Source of the DNA: Kribbella amoyensis
GTDB lineage: Bacteria; Actinomycetota; Actinomycetes; Propionibacteriales; Kribbellaceae
Direction: 5' to 3'
Length of the DNA: 64,000 bases
Assembly: GCF_007828865.1 (NCBI RefSeq)
Contig: NZ_VIVK01000001.1
Location: 5,704,001-5,768,000, forward strand
Positions within the stretch are counted from its first letter, which is position 1. Every line of letters starts with the position of its first letter. The notes beneath the pieces were generated by a model. The model saw only the letters and a program-made list of their open reading frames with translations, did not search any database and was not told the DNA's origin. This document shows, piece by piece, positions 8,362 to 16,481 of the stretch. A program made the position numbers and the translations under genes.

Positions 8362-9531
8362 GTGAACGTCTCTCGAGTACGCAGGTTCATGACACGTCCG
8401 CTTGCATCGTCGTGGCGGAGGGCCCTCGTCGCAGCGGGACTGATGTCGACGGCTCTGGTGGCGACTTCGGGTCAGGCGAGTCCCGCGGCAGCGGCAGCAC
8501 CGTCTGCCACCTTCCGCGTCGGGACCTACAACATTCATGCCAATGGGACGGACAGCGCAACCTGGCCGTCCCAGAGGACAAACCTGCTCCGTGAGATCGG
8601 CTCCTTCGCTCCCGATGTCATCGGTGTCCAGGAAGCCGGTAGCAACGAGGCGAGGCGCACCGACTTCCGGAATGGCATGCAGGCCAACGGCTACACGACA
8701 GCGGCCGACTATGCGACGAACTCCCGACCGATCTACTGGAAGAGCGCGTCCTTCCAGATCCTCAGGGACAGCAGCGGGAGAATCGCGTCCGGAACCGTTG
8801 TCGTCGGGGGCGCAGCGGCCGGCAAGACCGCGAGCTGGGTCGCCCTCCAGCACATCGCGAGTGGGCGCGAGATCGTCGTCGCGAACGTCCATCTCACGTC
8901 GTCGAAGTGTGGTCTCACCACTTACGACCTTGATGCCACGGTGAACAGTGACGGCGTGTGCGCGAGCACGAAGGATGTGCCAGTTCAGGGTGGCGGTACC
9001 AGGCCGGGTGAAGACAGCGACCCCGTGAGGGGGCAGATCCAGCGCTTCAGGGAGTTGGACGACCTGTTCGCCGACGCCCGCTACATCGCGTGGGCCGGCC
9101 ACGACTCCCCTGACTTCCTCACTGGTGATTTCAACACCAATGGCACGCGTTACCCATCGCTGGCAGATGCGGCCGTCGGTGTCACGATCCCGGCCGCCTA
9201 CCGGAGCAGTGACGGCACCATGCGGCCGCTCAACGACTACCTGTGGAACGCGCGGCTGCGTACCAATGCCTTCACCGTGGCCGTCGAGAAGTCCGGGGCG
9301 GCGTACGACACCTTCAACGGATTCCAGCGCCAGAGCTGCACCTCGGTTCCGACCGTCCGTTGCAACGGCAACCACATCGATCAGGTCTACGTCTCCCGAG
9401 CGCAGGATGAAACGACCAACGTGGTCGCTGTAGAAGGCTGGACCAACAAGCTGCCCGACGCAGACCTGGTGCCCGCGCAGTTCCCCTCGGACCACAACAA
9501 GGTTCAGATCAGGGTGACGGTGTCCAACTAG
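8362..9531 (+). CDS. Secreted endonuclease/exonuclease/phosphatase family protein
   Basis: A 389-aa exported protein. A long signal peptide with arginines before a hydrophobic run ends near an alanine-rich stretch at about residue 46. The mature part has the EEP-fold motifs in order: VGTYNIHANG (Asn), VIGVQEAG (metal-binding Glu), NVHLTSSK, LTGDFNTNG (catalytic Asp and Asn) and a terminal FPSDHNKV with the catalytic Asp-His pair. Such proteins are secreted DNases, sphingomyelinases or phosphatases, and sequence alone does not decide which. The GTG at 8362 has GAGAG 6 bases upstream. Two cysteine-containing segments (SSKCGL, DGVCAS) may form a disulfide. Confidence 0.85.
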   Translation: MNVSRVRRFMTRPLASSWRRALVAAGLMSTALVATSGQASPAAAAAPSATFRVGTYNIHANGTDSATWPSQRTNLLREIGSFAPDVIGVQEAGSNEARRTDFRNGMQANGYTTAADYATNSRPIYWKSASFQILRDSSGRIASGTVVVGGAAAGKTASWVALQHIASGREIVVANVHLTSSKCGLTTYDLDATVNSDGVCASTKDVPVQGGGTRPGEDSDPVRGQIQRFRELDDLFADARYIAWAGHDSPDFLTGDFNTNGTRYPSLADAAVGVTIPAAYRSSDGTMRPLNDYLWNARLRTNAFTVAVEKSGAAYDTFNGFQRQSCTSVPTVRCNGNHIDQVYVSRAQDETTNVVAVEGWTNKLPDADLVPAQFPSDHNKVQIRVTVSN

Positions 9532-9634
9532 TCGCCCCGCTACTCCCGGTTCATCAACTCCCGTTTCTCCAGTTGAACAACGGGACCTCTTGCTCGACAG
9601 GTTGTGGAGAGGCTCAGAAGGGGCTCGGAGCACC

Positions 9635-10543
9635 TCAGTGCAGGACCTCTTCGAGTGTGTGTTTGGCCTGGGCGAACTCTTCGGCGTCCTCTGGATCTTC
9701 GTACGTGTACCAACAGGTTGCGATTGCTTTCCAGAGCGCCCAGCCGCGGCCTCGGGTCCAGGTTTGGTCGTCGACGGACAGGCGTTCGCGGAATGCTTCC
9801 CGGCCGTCCTTGGTGAGCAACGTCCAGGCGACGGCCAGGTCGCAGGACGGATCGCCGACGCCGCAGGTGCCGAAGTCGATAACGGCTGCCAGCTGGCCGT
9901 CTTCCACCAGGAGATTTCCCTGGGCGACGTCGCCGTGGAACCAGCGGTCGACACCGTCCCACGGTGCTGCCAGCGCCTCGGACCAAAGCTCCCGGGCCAG
10001 CTCGACGTCGATGTGGCCGGCCAGTTCGTCCAGTGCGCTCTGCGTGTTTCTGTCGTACGTACGGAGCGTCCCGCCGCGGTACCAGTTGTGGATTCCTGGC
10101 TGAGGGCCGCCCACAGAATCCACCTTCTGCAGAGCGGCCAGGAACTCGGCCAGATCCACGGCGAACCGGATCGGATCAGCGATGCGCTCGGCCGTCGCCG
10201 TCGAACCGTCCAGCCACCGATAGACCGACCACGGATGTGGGTACTCCGAACTCGGCACGCCCTTGCCCAGCGGTACCGGGATCGGCAGCGGCAACTGTCC
10301 GGCCAGCGTCGGGAGCCACCGGTGTTCCTTCTCGACAGCCTGGGCGTACTCGGCCGCGCTCGGCAGACGCACGAGCATGTCGCCGCCGAGGTGGAACGTC
10401 CAGTTGTCCCAACCACCTTTGGCCACCGGCTCGATCGGCAAACCGGCCCACTGAGGAAACTGCTCGTCCACAAGCCGACGTACCTGCGCCACGTCCACCG
10501 TGACGCGTTCCGGCACGGGACCAAGATCCGGTGTCCTGCTCAC
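9635..10543 (-). CDS. APH-family phosphotransferase
   Basis: A 302-aa protein with the full APH layout: N-lobe strands around GGWDNWTFHLGGDMLVRLP, the hinge SVYRWLDG, the catalytic loop WFHGDVAQGNLLVEDG and the metal site AVIDFGTCGVGDPSCDLA. This subfamily is often called aminoglycoside phosphotransferase, but most members have no proven antibiotic substrate. The GTG at 10543 has AGGA 6 bases before it and is preferred to an in-frame start at 10579. It is divergent from the recombinase gene at 10770, and the 226 bases between them hold three palindromes. Confidence 0.85.
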   Translation of the reverse strand: MSRTPDLGPVPERVTVDVAQVRRLVDEQFPQWAGLPIEPVAKGGWDNWTFHLGGDMLVRLPSAAEYAQAVEKEHRWLPTLAGQLPLPIPVPLGKGVPSSEYPHPWSVYRWLDGSTATAERIADPIRFAVDLAEFLAALQKVDSVGGPQPGIHNWYRGGTLRTYDRNTQSALDELAGHIDVELARELWSEALAAPWDGVDRWFHGDVAQGNLLVEDGQLAAVIDFGTCGVGDPSCDLAVAWTLLTKDGREAFRERLSVDDQTWTRGRGWALWKAIATCWYTYEDPEDAEEFAQAKHTLEEVLH

Positions 10544-10604
10544 TGACCATCCTGTCTGCCGCCAAGCACGAGTCCGCAACGTACCGCGACCAGCCCACCC
10601 AGTC

Positions 10605-10621
10605 GTCTGACTTTGTCAGAC
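10605..10621. promoter_or_regulatory. Perfect palindrome GTCTGAC-TTT-GTCAGAC
   Basis: Seven-base arms with a 3-base centre lie 62 bases upstream of the APH-type gene start at 10543 and upstream of the recombinase gene on the other strand. The size suits a TetR-like dimer. No regulator gene of that kind is adjacent, so the binding protein is unknown. Confidence 0.5.
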
Positions 10622-10672
10622 AAGGACCATCCCCCAGCGGCCGTGGGCCCCTCTTCTGGGTCCTCTTTGTCA

Positions 10673-10692
10673 TGGATAATGGCAATTATCCA
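10673..10692. repeat. dif-like palindrome TGGATAAT-GGCA-ATTATCCA
   Basis: Eight-base perfect arms flank GGCA in an AT-rich island that stands out from the high-GC surroundings. Read as a Xer site, it has an 11-base half ending ATAA, a 6-base centre TGGCAA, and a second half starting TTAT, the inner pattern of bacterial dif sites. The outer parts do not clearly match known Xer arms. It lies 78 bases upstream of a tyrosine recombinase gene, so it may be that enzyme's target, or simply an operator. Confidence 0.45.
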
Positions 10693-10728
10693 GCACATAT
10701 TATTGCCTGCGGCAACCACAGTTGGTAC

Positions 10729-10749
10729 CGCACCGAAACTGTCGGTGCG
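10729..10749. promoter_or_regulatory. Palindrome CGCACCGA-AACTG-TCGGTGCG before recombinase gene
   Basis: Eight-base perfect arms with a 5-base loop end 20 bases before the recombinase ATG at 10770. As RNA it would form a hairpin in the leader, and as DNA it could be an operator. No clear Shine-Dalgarno lies between it and the start codon. Confidence 0.45.
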
Positions 10750-10769
10750 AGCCGGTAAGAACTGCCGGT

Positions 10770-11732
10770 ATGAACGTGCTCGAAGCGCAGGCGGCCTTCT
10801 TCGCGGCTCGGCGGCCGCGGAAGGACTCGCCGCACACCACCGCGGCTTATCGGCGTGACCTGGCCGGGATCACTTCCCTGCTCACCGACGACCCCGAGCG
10901 GTTCGCCGTGGACGACCTGACGGCTCAGGCTTTGCGTGCTGCGTTCGGTGCGTTCGCGGACACGCATGCGAAGAGTTCGGTACTCCGTGCCTGGTCGACG
11001 TGGAACCAGTTCCTCACGTTCTGCGTGTCCGACGGTCTGCTCGCCGGGAATCCGATGGGAGCAGTCGCGCGCCCCAAGACCCCTCCCCTCTCCCCCAAAC
11101 CTCTCCGCGGTGAGGACACTCCCGAGCGACTGCTCGAAGCCGCCGCCTCCGGGAGACGGCAGGCCCGCGATCCTTGGCCCGAGCGGGACGTCCTGGTGAT
11201 CGCGCTCGGTCTGGTCGCCGGGTTGCGATCCACCGAGATGCGCATGCTCACCGCCGATTCGCTTGCCGGTCGACCTGGTGAGATGCGGCTGCACATCAAC
11301 GGCAAGGGCAGCCGCGATCGCTCGATCCCGGTCGAGCCGATCATGGAGCGCATCATCGAGGCGTACCTGGATTCCTGCGAGCGTCGCTTTCCCCGCAAAC
11401 GTTTCGGTCGCTCGACCAAGCTCCTGCTCGCGCGCACCGGCGACCCGATCGGCCGCGGCGGCCTGGAGTACTTGGTGAAGTCCTGTTACCGCTGGGCCGG
11501 CCTCCACGACCGCGTCCCCTCGGGTGCCAACCTGCACGCCCTTCGCCATACCTTCGCGACCCGCCTCGCCGAGGACGGCGCCACCGCGACCGAGATCATG
11601 ACCCTCCTCGGCCACGCCAGCCTCGCCACCAGCCAGAACTACATAGCCACCACCGGCCGCGAGCAACGCGCCGCCACCGCCAGCAACCGCACGTACCGCT
11701 CCCTCGACCAAGTCTTCAGCAATGATCGGTAG
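10770..11732 (+). CDS. Tyrosine recombinase, XerC-like
   Basis: A 320-aa site-specific recombinase with an N-terminal SAM-like core-binding domain (residues about 1-100) and a C-terminal catalytic domain. All catalytic residues are visible: Arg in GLRSTEMRML, Lys in NGKGSRDR, the HALRH box with His and Arg, His in LLGHASLATS and the nucleophile Tyr in SQNYIATT. The length is close to XerC/XerD. No excisionase, phage or transposon gene is nearby, which argues against a recent integrated element, and the gene may act on the dif-like site just upstream. The ATG at 10770 is the first Met before the core-binding domain. Whether it is the chromosomal XerC or an extra copy cannot be told from this window. 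Confidence 0.85.
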   Translation: MNVLEAQAAFFAARRPRKDSPHTTAAYRRDLAGITSLLTDDPERFAVDDLTAQALRAAFGAFADTHAKSSVLRAWSTWNQFLTFCVSDGLLAGNPMGAVARPKTPPLSPKPLRGEDTPERLLEAAASGRRQARDPWPERDVLVIALGLVAGLRSTEMRMLTADSLAGRPGEMRLHINGKGSRDRSIPVEPIMERIIEAYLDSCERRFPRKRFGRSTKLLLARTGDPIGRGGLEYLVKSCYRWAGLHDRVPSGANLHALRHTFATRLAEDGATATEIMTLLGHASLATSQNYIATTGREQRAATASNRTYRSLDQVFSNDR

Positions 11733-11761
11733 CAGCTGACGACGAGAACGGTGGAGGCGAC

Positions 11762-12484
11762 TTGTACAAGCGGCTGGTGGTGAAGTTGTCGGGGCAGGCT
11801 CTGGCCGGCTCTGGTGGGTTCGGGTTCGACAGTGACCGGCTGACGCAGTTGGCCGGTGAGGTGATCGCGGCTCGGGAGACCGGGGTGCAGGTTGCTGTCG
11901 TGGTGGGTGGTGGGAACGTGTTTCGGGGGAATCGGGCCGAGGACTGGGGTATCGATCGGGTCGAGGCGGACAACATCGGCATGCTCGGCACGGTGATCAA
12001 CGCGGTGCTCTTGCGCGGCCGGTTGGCGGCGATGGGGGCTGAGGACGTGCGGTTGATGACCGCACTGCCGATCGACAACCTGGCCGAGCCGTACATCCGC
12101 CTGCGGGCGCTGCGGCATCTGGAGAAGGGGTCGATCGTGTTGCTGGGGTGCGGGAACGGGCAGCCGTTCACGACGACCGACTATCCGGCGGTTCAGCGTG
12201 CGGTCGAGCTGAAGGCGGACGCGCTGCTGGTCGCGAAGAACGGGACCGACGGGGTGTACGACGCGGATCCGAATCAGGTGCCGGGGGCTCGGCGGTTCGA
12301 TCGGTTGGGGTACGACGAGGTGATCGCGCGGGGGTTGAGGGTGATGGATCAGAGTGCGTTCATCCTGGCTCGGGATCATCGGTTGCCGTTGTTTGTGTTC
12401 GACATCGACGCCCGAGGTGCGGCGACCGCGATCTGCCGCGGTGAGAAGATCGGAACGCTGATCACGAGCTCGGAGGACAGCTGA
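11762..12484 (+). CDS. Amino-acid-kinase family protein, divergent UMP kinase paralogue
   Basis: A 240-aa protein, the length of bacterial UMP kinase (PyrH), with KLSGQALAGSGGFGFD, the nucleotide loop VVVGGGNVFRGNR and DGVYDADPN. Several family positions differ: GQAL for GEAL, GCGNGQPFTTTDYPAVQRA where UMP kinases have GTGNPFFTTDTAA, and KNGTDGVY for TKVDGVY. PyrH is normally encoded next to tsf and frr, which are absent here, so this looks like a second, diverged copy. It may have another phosphate acceptor or a regulatory role (inference). The TTG start at 11762 follows GGAGG by 4 bases. Its stop overlaps the next start by one base (TGATG), so the two genes are coupled. Confidence 0.75.
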   Translation: MYKRLVVKLSGQALAGSGGFGFDSDRLTQLAGEVIAARETGVQVAVVVGGGNVFRGNRAEDWGIDRVEADNIGMLGTVINAVLLRGRLAAMGAEDVRLMTALPIDNLAEPYIRLRALRHLEKGSIVLLGCGNGQPFTTTDYPAVQRAVELKADALLVAKNGTDGVYDADPNQVPGARRFDRLGYDEVIARGLRVMDQSAFILARDHRLPLFVFDIDARGAATAICRGEKIGTLITSSEDS

Positions 12485-13062
12485 TGAAGCGTGCGTGGTT
12501 GCTCGACAGTACCGAGCTGTTCCTGGCGACCGTCGATGCGCTGAGTGATGCCGAGTACGCCGGGCCGTCCGGGTTGCCCGGGTGGTCGCGGGCGCACGTG
12601 GTCGCGCACGCGCACTTCAACGCGTTGGCCTTGCAGCGCTTGGCGAGTTGGGCGGCGACCGGGGTCGAGCATCCGATGTACCCGAGCGCGGCGGCGCGGA
12701 ACGCGGAGATCGAGCAAGGGTCCCGCCTCTCCCCCGGCGAGTTGCGGCAGTTGGTGCACGGATCGGCGGCCGACCTGCTTCGTGCATATGACGAGCTGAC
12801 TCCGGACGCGCTGGCGGCGACCGTTCGTACTGCGCAGGGTCGTCCGATTCCGGCGGAAGGTATCGCCTGGCTGCGGACGCGGGAGATGGGGATCCACGCC
12901 GTCGACCTCGCCACCACGGTCACGTTCGCCGATCTGCCGGTCGATCTGCTGCACGCGTTCGCGGCCGACGCGCTCGGATCCCACGAGGCGAATCTCCCCG
13001 CCCTGACCGCCTATCTCACCGGCCGGTCCGCCACCGCACCGACGCTCAGCAACTGGCTGTAG
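12484..13062 (+). CDS. Mycothiol-dependent maleylpyruvate isomerase-like (DinB fold) protein
   Basis: A 192-aa protein whose N-terminal SGLPGWSRAHVVAHAHFNALAL is the metal-binding helix signature of the MDMPI/DinB family, which carries three metal-ligand histidines in a four-helix bundle. Candidate ligands are His39 and His43 in VVAHAH and the later His in MGIHAVDL. In actinobacteria this family includes mycothiol-dependent isomerases and S-transferases. It is co-translated with the upstream kinase-like gene (TGATG overlap). No C-terminal SCP-like domain is present, so the short form alone does not fix the substrate. Confidence 0.75.
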   Translation: MKRAWLLDSTELFLATVDALSDAEYAGPSGLPGWSRAHVVAHAHFNALALQRLASWAATGVEHPMYPSAAARNAEIEQGSRLSPGELRQLVHGSAADLLRAYDELTPDALAATVRTAQGRPIPAEGIAWLRTREMGIHAVDLATTVTFADLPVDLLHAFAADALGSHEANLPALTAYLTGRSATAPTLSNWL

Positions 13063-13151
13063 CCCTCGACGCAGCAGAAAAGGCGTTGCTCGGGGTGAGC
13101 GGCGTCTGGTGTACTCGCGGTGTTCACGAGCGTCCCCGAAGGAGCAGTGCC

Positions 13152-13262
13152 ATGCGACCTCGCTTCATGTCCGACCTGCCTGGCACACACACCTGTTCGA
13201 GGGACATGAAGCTGCGTGAAAGTACTGAACTTGGGGATTCTGGCGCATGTCGACGCCGGTAA
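13152..13262 (+). CDS. Leader peptide of ribosomal protection gene
   Basis: A 36-codon reading frame starts at an ATG 7 bases after a strong AAGGAG and overlaps the first 47 bases of the downstream GTPase gene in another frame. The predicted peptide begins MRPRFMSDLPGTHTC. It spans both arms of the 11-base inverted repeat at 13162-13212, so ribosomes stalled on it would change which RNA structure forms. This is the arrangement of antibiotic-inducible leader peptides. It is too short for protein homology; the evidence is the ribosome site, the overlap and the hairpin. Confidence 0.55.
   Translation: MRPRFMSDLPGTHTCSRDMKLRESTELGDSGACRRR
13162..13212 (+). promoter_or_regulatory. Attenuator-like inverted repeat GCTTCATGTCC / GGACATGAAGC
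   Basis: Perfect 11-base arms (13162-13172 and 13202-13212) enclose a 29-base loop, and the second arm ends three bases before the GTG start of the GTPase gene. The GAGGG that could serve as that gene's ribosome site lies at the loop and stem boundary. Folding would therefore be expected to reduce its translation. Confidence 0.6.
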
Positions 13263-15219
13263 GACCAGCCTGACCGAGCGGCTGCTGCACGCCGCCGGGG
13301 TCATCGACGAGATCGGTAGCGTCGACGACGGCAACACCCAGACCGATTCGCTCGCGCTCGAACGGCAGCGCGGGATCACGATCAAGTCCGCGGTCGTCTC
13401 GTTCGCGATCGGCGACGTGACCGTCAACCTGATCGACACGCCGGGTCACCCGGACTTCATCGCCGAGGTCGAGCGCGCGCTCAGCGTTCTCGACGGCGCC
13501 GTCCTGGTCGTTTCCGCCGTCGAAGGCGTCCAGGCGCAGACCCGTGTCCTGATGCGGACCCTGCGGCGGTTGCGGATCCCGACGCTGATCTTCGTCAACA
13601 AGCTGGACCGCTCCGGCGCGCAGTACGAGCCGGTGCTCAAGAGCCTGGCGGATCGCCTGTCGCCGCAGGTGATCGCGATGGGGTCGGCGGATCGGCTCGG
13701 GACCCGCGAGGCCGGCTTCACGGCGTACGACGAGCGCGACGCGGGGTTCACCTTCAGCCTGCTCGACCTGCTCGCGGAGCACGACGACAACCTGCTCGCG
13801 ACGTACGTGGAGGACGAGGACGCACTCTCGTACGCCGCGCTCCGGCAGCGGCTGGCCGAGCAGACCGGGCGGGCGATGGTGCACCCGATCTACTTCGGCT
13901 CGGCGATCACCGGAGCCGGGAGCGACGAGCTGATCGACGGGATCAGGGAACTCCTGCCGGCCGCCGAGGGTGACACCGAGGCGCCGACGGTGGGATCGGT
14001 GTTCAAGGTCGAGCGCGGACCGGCCGGCGAGAAGGTCGCGTTCGTCCGCGTCCGCACCGGCGAGTTCCGGACCCGCGAGCGGGTGCGATTCGGCGACGGC
14101 AAGGACGCGAAGATCACCGCGATCAGCGTGTTCGACGACGGTGCGGCCTCGACCCGTCCGGTGGTCCCGGCAGGCCGGATCGCGAAGGTGTGGGGACTCG
14201 GCGACATCCAGATCGGCGACGTCGTCACGCCCGTGGACGGCGGTCCCGTCGAAGGCGCCCGGGCGGAGAGCGGGTACTTCTCTCCCCCGACGCTGGAGAC
14301 GGTGATCCAGCCGGTCCGGGTGGAGGACAAGGGATCGCTGCAGACCGCGCTCAGCCAGTTGGCGGAGCAGGATCCGTTGATCGACCTGCGGCAGGACGAT
14401 GTCCGGCAGGAGACCTACGTGTCCTTGTACGGCGAGGTGCAGAAGGAGGTCATCCAGTCGACGCTGGCGACCGACTTCGGGGTCGATGTCACGTTCCGGG
14501 AGACGACCACGATCTGCATCGAGCGGGTGGCCGGGATCGGCGCGGCGGTCGAGTTCAACAAGGTCGACCCGAACCCGTTCCTCGCCACGGTCGGGCTGCG
14601 GGTCGAGCCTGCCGCGGTGAGCTCGGGCGTGACGTTCGAGCTCGAGGTGGAGCTCGGGTCGATGCCGTACGCGTTCATCCGGGCGGTCGAGGAGACGGTC
14701 CGGGAGACGCTGAAGCAGGGCCTGCGGGGTTGGGAGATTCCGGACTGCCGGGTCGTGATGACGCACTCCGGGTACTCCGCGCGGCAGAGTCACGCGCACG
14801 CGGTGTTCGACAAGAGCATGTCGAGCACGGCCGGGGACTTCCGATTCCTGACGCCGCTGGTCCTGGTGGAGGCGTTGCGGCAGGCCGGGACGACGGTGCA
14901 CGAGCCGATGCACCAGTTCCGGCTGGAGGTGCCGGCCGACGTGGTCCGGCCGGTGCTGTCGACGCTGGCCCGGTTGCGGGCGATTCCGCAGGTCCCGGCG
15001 CTCGGCGGTGACACCTCGGTACTGGAAGGCGAGATCCCGGCGGCCGCGGTGTACGAGCTGGAGCAGCAGCTCCCGGGACTGGCGCGTGGTGAGGGCGTCC
15101 TGGAGTCGTCGTTCGAGCGGTACCAGCCGGTGACGGGCGCGATCCCGAGTCGCGCCCGGACCGACCAGGATCCGCTCAACCGGCGCGAGTATCTGCTGCA
15201 CGTCCTCCGTCGCGTGTGA
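13216..15219 (+). CDS. TetM/OtrA-type ribosomal protection GTPase
   Basis: A 667-aa EF-G-like protein. The GTP-binding motifs are G1 AHVDAGKTSLTERLL (about residues 10-24), G2 near RGITIKS, G3 DTPGHPDF and G4 NKLDRSG. They are followed by the beta-barrel domain 2 and EF-G-like domains III-V with YSARQSHAHAVFDKS near the C-terminal half. The length is short for EF-G (about 700) and matches tetracycline-resistance ribosomal protection proteins, which remove tetracyclines from the ribosome. The start GTG at 13216 is preceded by a leader ORF and hairpin, which supports drug-inducible expression. Self-protection or intrinsic resistance are both possible. No tetracycline-type biosynthetic genes are in the window. 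Confidence 0.85.
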   Translation: MKVLNLGILAHVDAGKTSLTERLLHAAGVIDEIGSVDDGNTQTDSLALERQRGITIKSAVVSFAIGDVTVNLIDTPGHPDFIAEVERALSVLDGAVLVVSAVEGVQAQTRVLMRTLRRLRIPTLIFVNKLDRSGAQYEPVLKSLADRLSPQVIAMGSADRLGTREAGFTAYDERDAGFTFSLLDLLAEHDDNLLATYVEDEDALSYAALRQRLAEQTGRAMVHPIYFGSAITGAGSDELIDGIRELLPAAEGDTEAPTVGSVFKVERGPAGEKVAFVRVRTGEFRTRERVRFGDGKDAKITAISVFDDGAASTRPVVPAGRIAKVWGLGDIQIGDVVTPVDGGPVEGARAESGYFSPPTLETVIQPVRVEDKGSLQTALSQLAEQDPLIDLRQDDVRQETYVSLYGEVQKEVIQSTLATDFGVDVTFRETTTICIERVAGIGAAVEFNKVDPNPFLATVGLRVEPAAVSSGVTFELEVELGSMPYAFIRAVEETVRETLKQGLRGWEIPDCRVVMTHSGYSARQSHAHAVFDKSMSSTAGDFRFLTPLVLVEALRQAGTTVHEPMHQFRLEVPADVVRPVLSTLARLRAIPQVPALGGDTSVLEGEIPAAAVYELEQQLPGLARGEGVLESSFERYQPVTGAIPSRARTDQDPLNRREYLLHVLRRV

Positions 15220-15227
15220 GGCGTCGG

Positions 15228-15632
15228 TCAGAGGAAGAGACAGAACGGGTGGCCGGCCGGGTCCAGCAGGACCCGGACGGTCTCCTGCGGCTGGAACTCG
15301 GCGAGCGTCGCACCGCCGGCCAGCGCGTGCTTGGTGGCTGCTTCGAGGTCGTTGACCCAGATGTCGAGGTGCTGGGTCGCGTTCTGGGTGCCCTCGTCGG
15401 CGGGCCAGACGGGCTGTTTCCACCGCTCCTCGTACTCGAAGTTCAGCGTGGGCCCGACGCCGTCCTCGGTCGCGCGGAGCTGGGCCCAGCCGTCCTCGGG
15501 CGGGTGCCCGGGGCGCGGTCCCTCGGTCGAGGTCACCTCGCGGCCGAGCAGGCGCGCGTAGAACTCGGCCAGCGCCCGGGGATCCGGCGCCATGATCGTC
15601 ACAGAGGTGACCTGGAGACTCAGTCCGTCCAT
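15228..15632 (-). CDS. VOC family protein (glyoxalase fold)
   Basis: A 134-aa single-domain protein of the vicinal oxygen chelate superfamily. Features are TIMAPDPRALAEFYARLLG at the start of the fold, a central HLDIWVNDLEAATKHALAGGA and the terminal DPAGHPFCLFL that closes the second beta-alpha-beta module. The superfamily covers glyoxalases, dioxygenases and drug-binding resistance proteins. The metal-ligand pattern here (His in QHLDIW, none clear in the first module) does not settle which. The gene is convergent with the ribosomal protection gene, with only 8 bases between them. Confidence 0.8.
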   Translation of the reverse strand: MDGLSLQVTSVTIMAPDPRALAEFYARLLGREVTSTEGPRPGHPPEDGWAQLRATEDGVGPTLNFEYEERWKQPVWPADEGTQNATQHLDIWVNDLEAATKHALAGGATLAEFQPQETVRVLLDPAGHPFCLFL

Positions 15633-15669
15633 GCTCCGGAGCCTAACGACCGGTACCGACGAAACCGCT

Positions 15670-16470
15670 TCAGTTGGTGGTGGTACCGATGACGACGGTC
15701 GCGCCGAGGTCCTCGGAGGTGGCGACGGTGGTCCAGTAGCCGTGGGATTCGAGGATGCTCACCGCGATCGCTGCTTGCCGGTCGCTGGTCTCGACCAGGA
15801 GATGCGCGCCGGCAGTGAGCCAATCCAGGGCGACCGGAACGACGCGGCGGAACACGTCGAGCCCGTCGGAGCCGCCGTCGAGGGTGACCTTCGGTTCGTA
15901 CTCGCGCGCTTCGGCCGGGAGCAGGTGGAGTTCGCTGGTCGGGACGTACGGGACGTTGCACAGCAACAGGTCGATGCGGCCGCGGAGGTCGATCGGCAAC
16001 GCGTCGAAGAGGTCGCCCTCGAAGGCTTGGGCGCCGAGGGGTTCGAGGTTGCGGCGGGCGTTGCGTACCGCGGCCGGTTCGATGTCGGCGGCGTACAGCT
16101 CGACCCCGTCGATCGCCGAGGCGACGGCTGCTCCGAGTGCGCCGGTGCCGCAGCAGAGGTCGACCACGCGCAGAGCGGGAGTACCGACGGCGAGGCGCCT
16201 CCGGGCGAGGGCGATGGCTTCGTCGACCAGGTACTCCGTGCGTCGGCGCGGGACGAAGACGCCGGGGTCCACCGCGATCCGGAGGCCGTGGAAGGAGGCC
16301 CAGCCGAGCACCTGCTCCAAGGGATGACCGGCCGCCCGCTGCTCGACCATCACCGCGACCGTCGCATCGTCGGGGGCCGTCTGCAGGATCAGCTCGGCCT
16401 CCTCCTCGGCGAACACACAACCGGCGGATCGCAGGGCGTTCACGATCTCGACGGGTGGAACGGTGACCAC
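15670..16470 (-). CDS. PrmC/HemK-like protein N5-glutamine methyltransferase
   Basis: A 266-aa protein with an N-terminal helical domain, then GVFVPRRRTEYLVDEAI, the SAM motif VVDLCCGTGALGAAVA and the substrate motif NVPYVPTSEL. In PrmC the motif is NPPY; the second position here is Val. This variant is found in a subgroup annotated as putative N5-glutamine methyltransferases, so release-factor methylation is plausible but not assured. The GTG at 16470 follows GAGGAG by 4 bases; a GTG at 16485 is the alternative. It lies immediately downstream of the GNAT gene on the same strand. Confidence 0.75.
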   Translation of the reverse strand: MVTVPPVEIVNALRSAGCVFAEEEAELILQTAPDDATVAVMVEQRAAGHPLEQVLGWASFHGLRIAVDPGVFVPRRRTEYLVDEAIALARRRLAVGTPALRVVDLCCGTGALGAAVASAIDGVELYAADIEPAAVRNARRNLEPLGAQAFEGDLFDALPIDLRGRIDLLLCNVPYVPTSELHLLPAEAREYEPKVTLDGGSDGLDVFRRVVPVALDWLTAGAHLLVETSDRQAAIAVSILESHGYWTTVATSEDLGATVVIGTTTN

Positions 16471-16481
16471 AGATCTCCTCG

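Noticed and set aside
8183..8365. A 60-residue frame whose ATG overlaps the methyltransferase stop
   Set aside because: No ribosome site, no recognisable motif, and codon use unlike the neighbours; it also runs into the next gene's start.
10605..10771. Possible integrative element bounded by the palindromes near the recombinase
   Set aside because: No matching direct repeats, tRNA gene or cargo genes were seen around the recombinase, so element boundaries cannot be drawn.
13890..14330. Antisense frames within the ribosomal protection gene
   Set aside because: The GTPase is complete and well supported; the antisense frames are low-complexity Ser/Arg-rich shadows.
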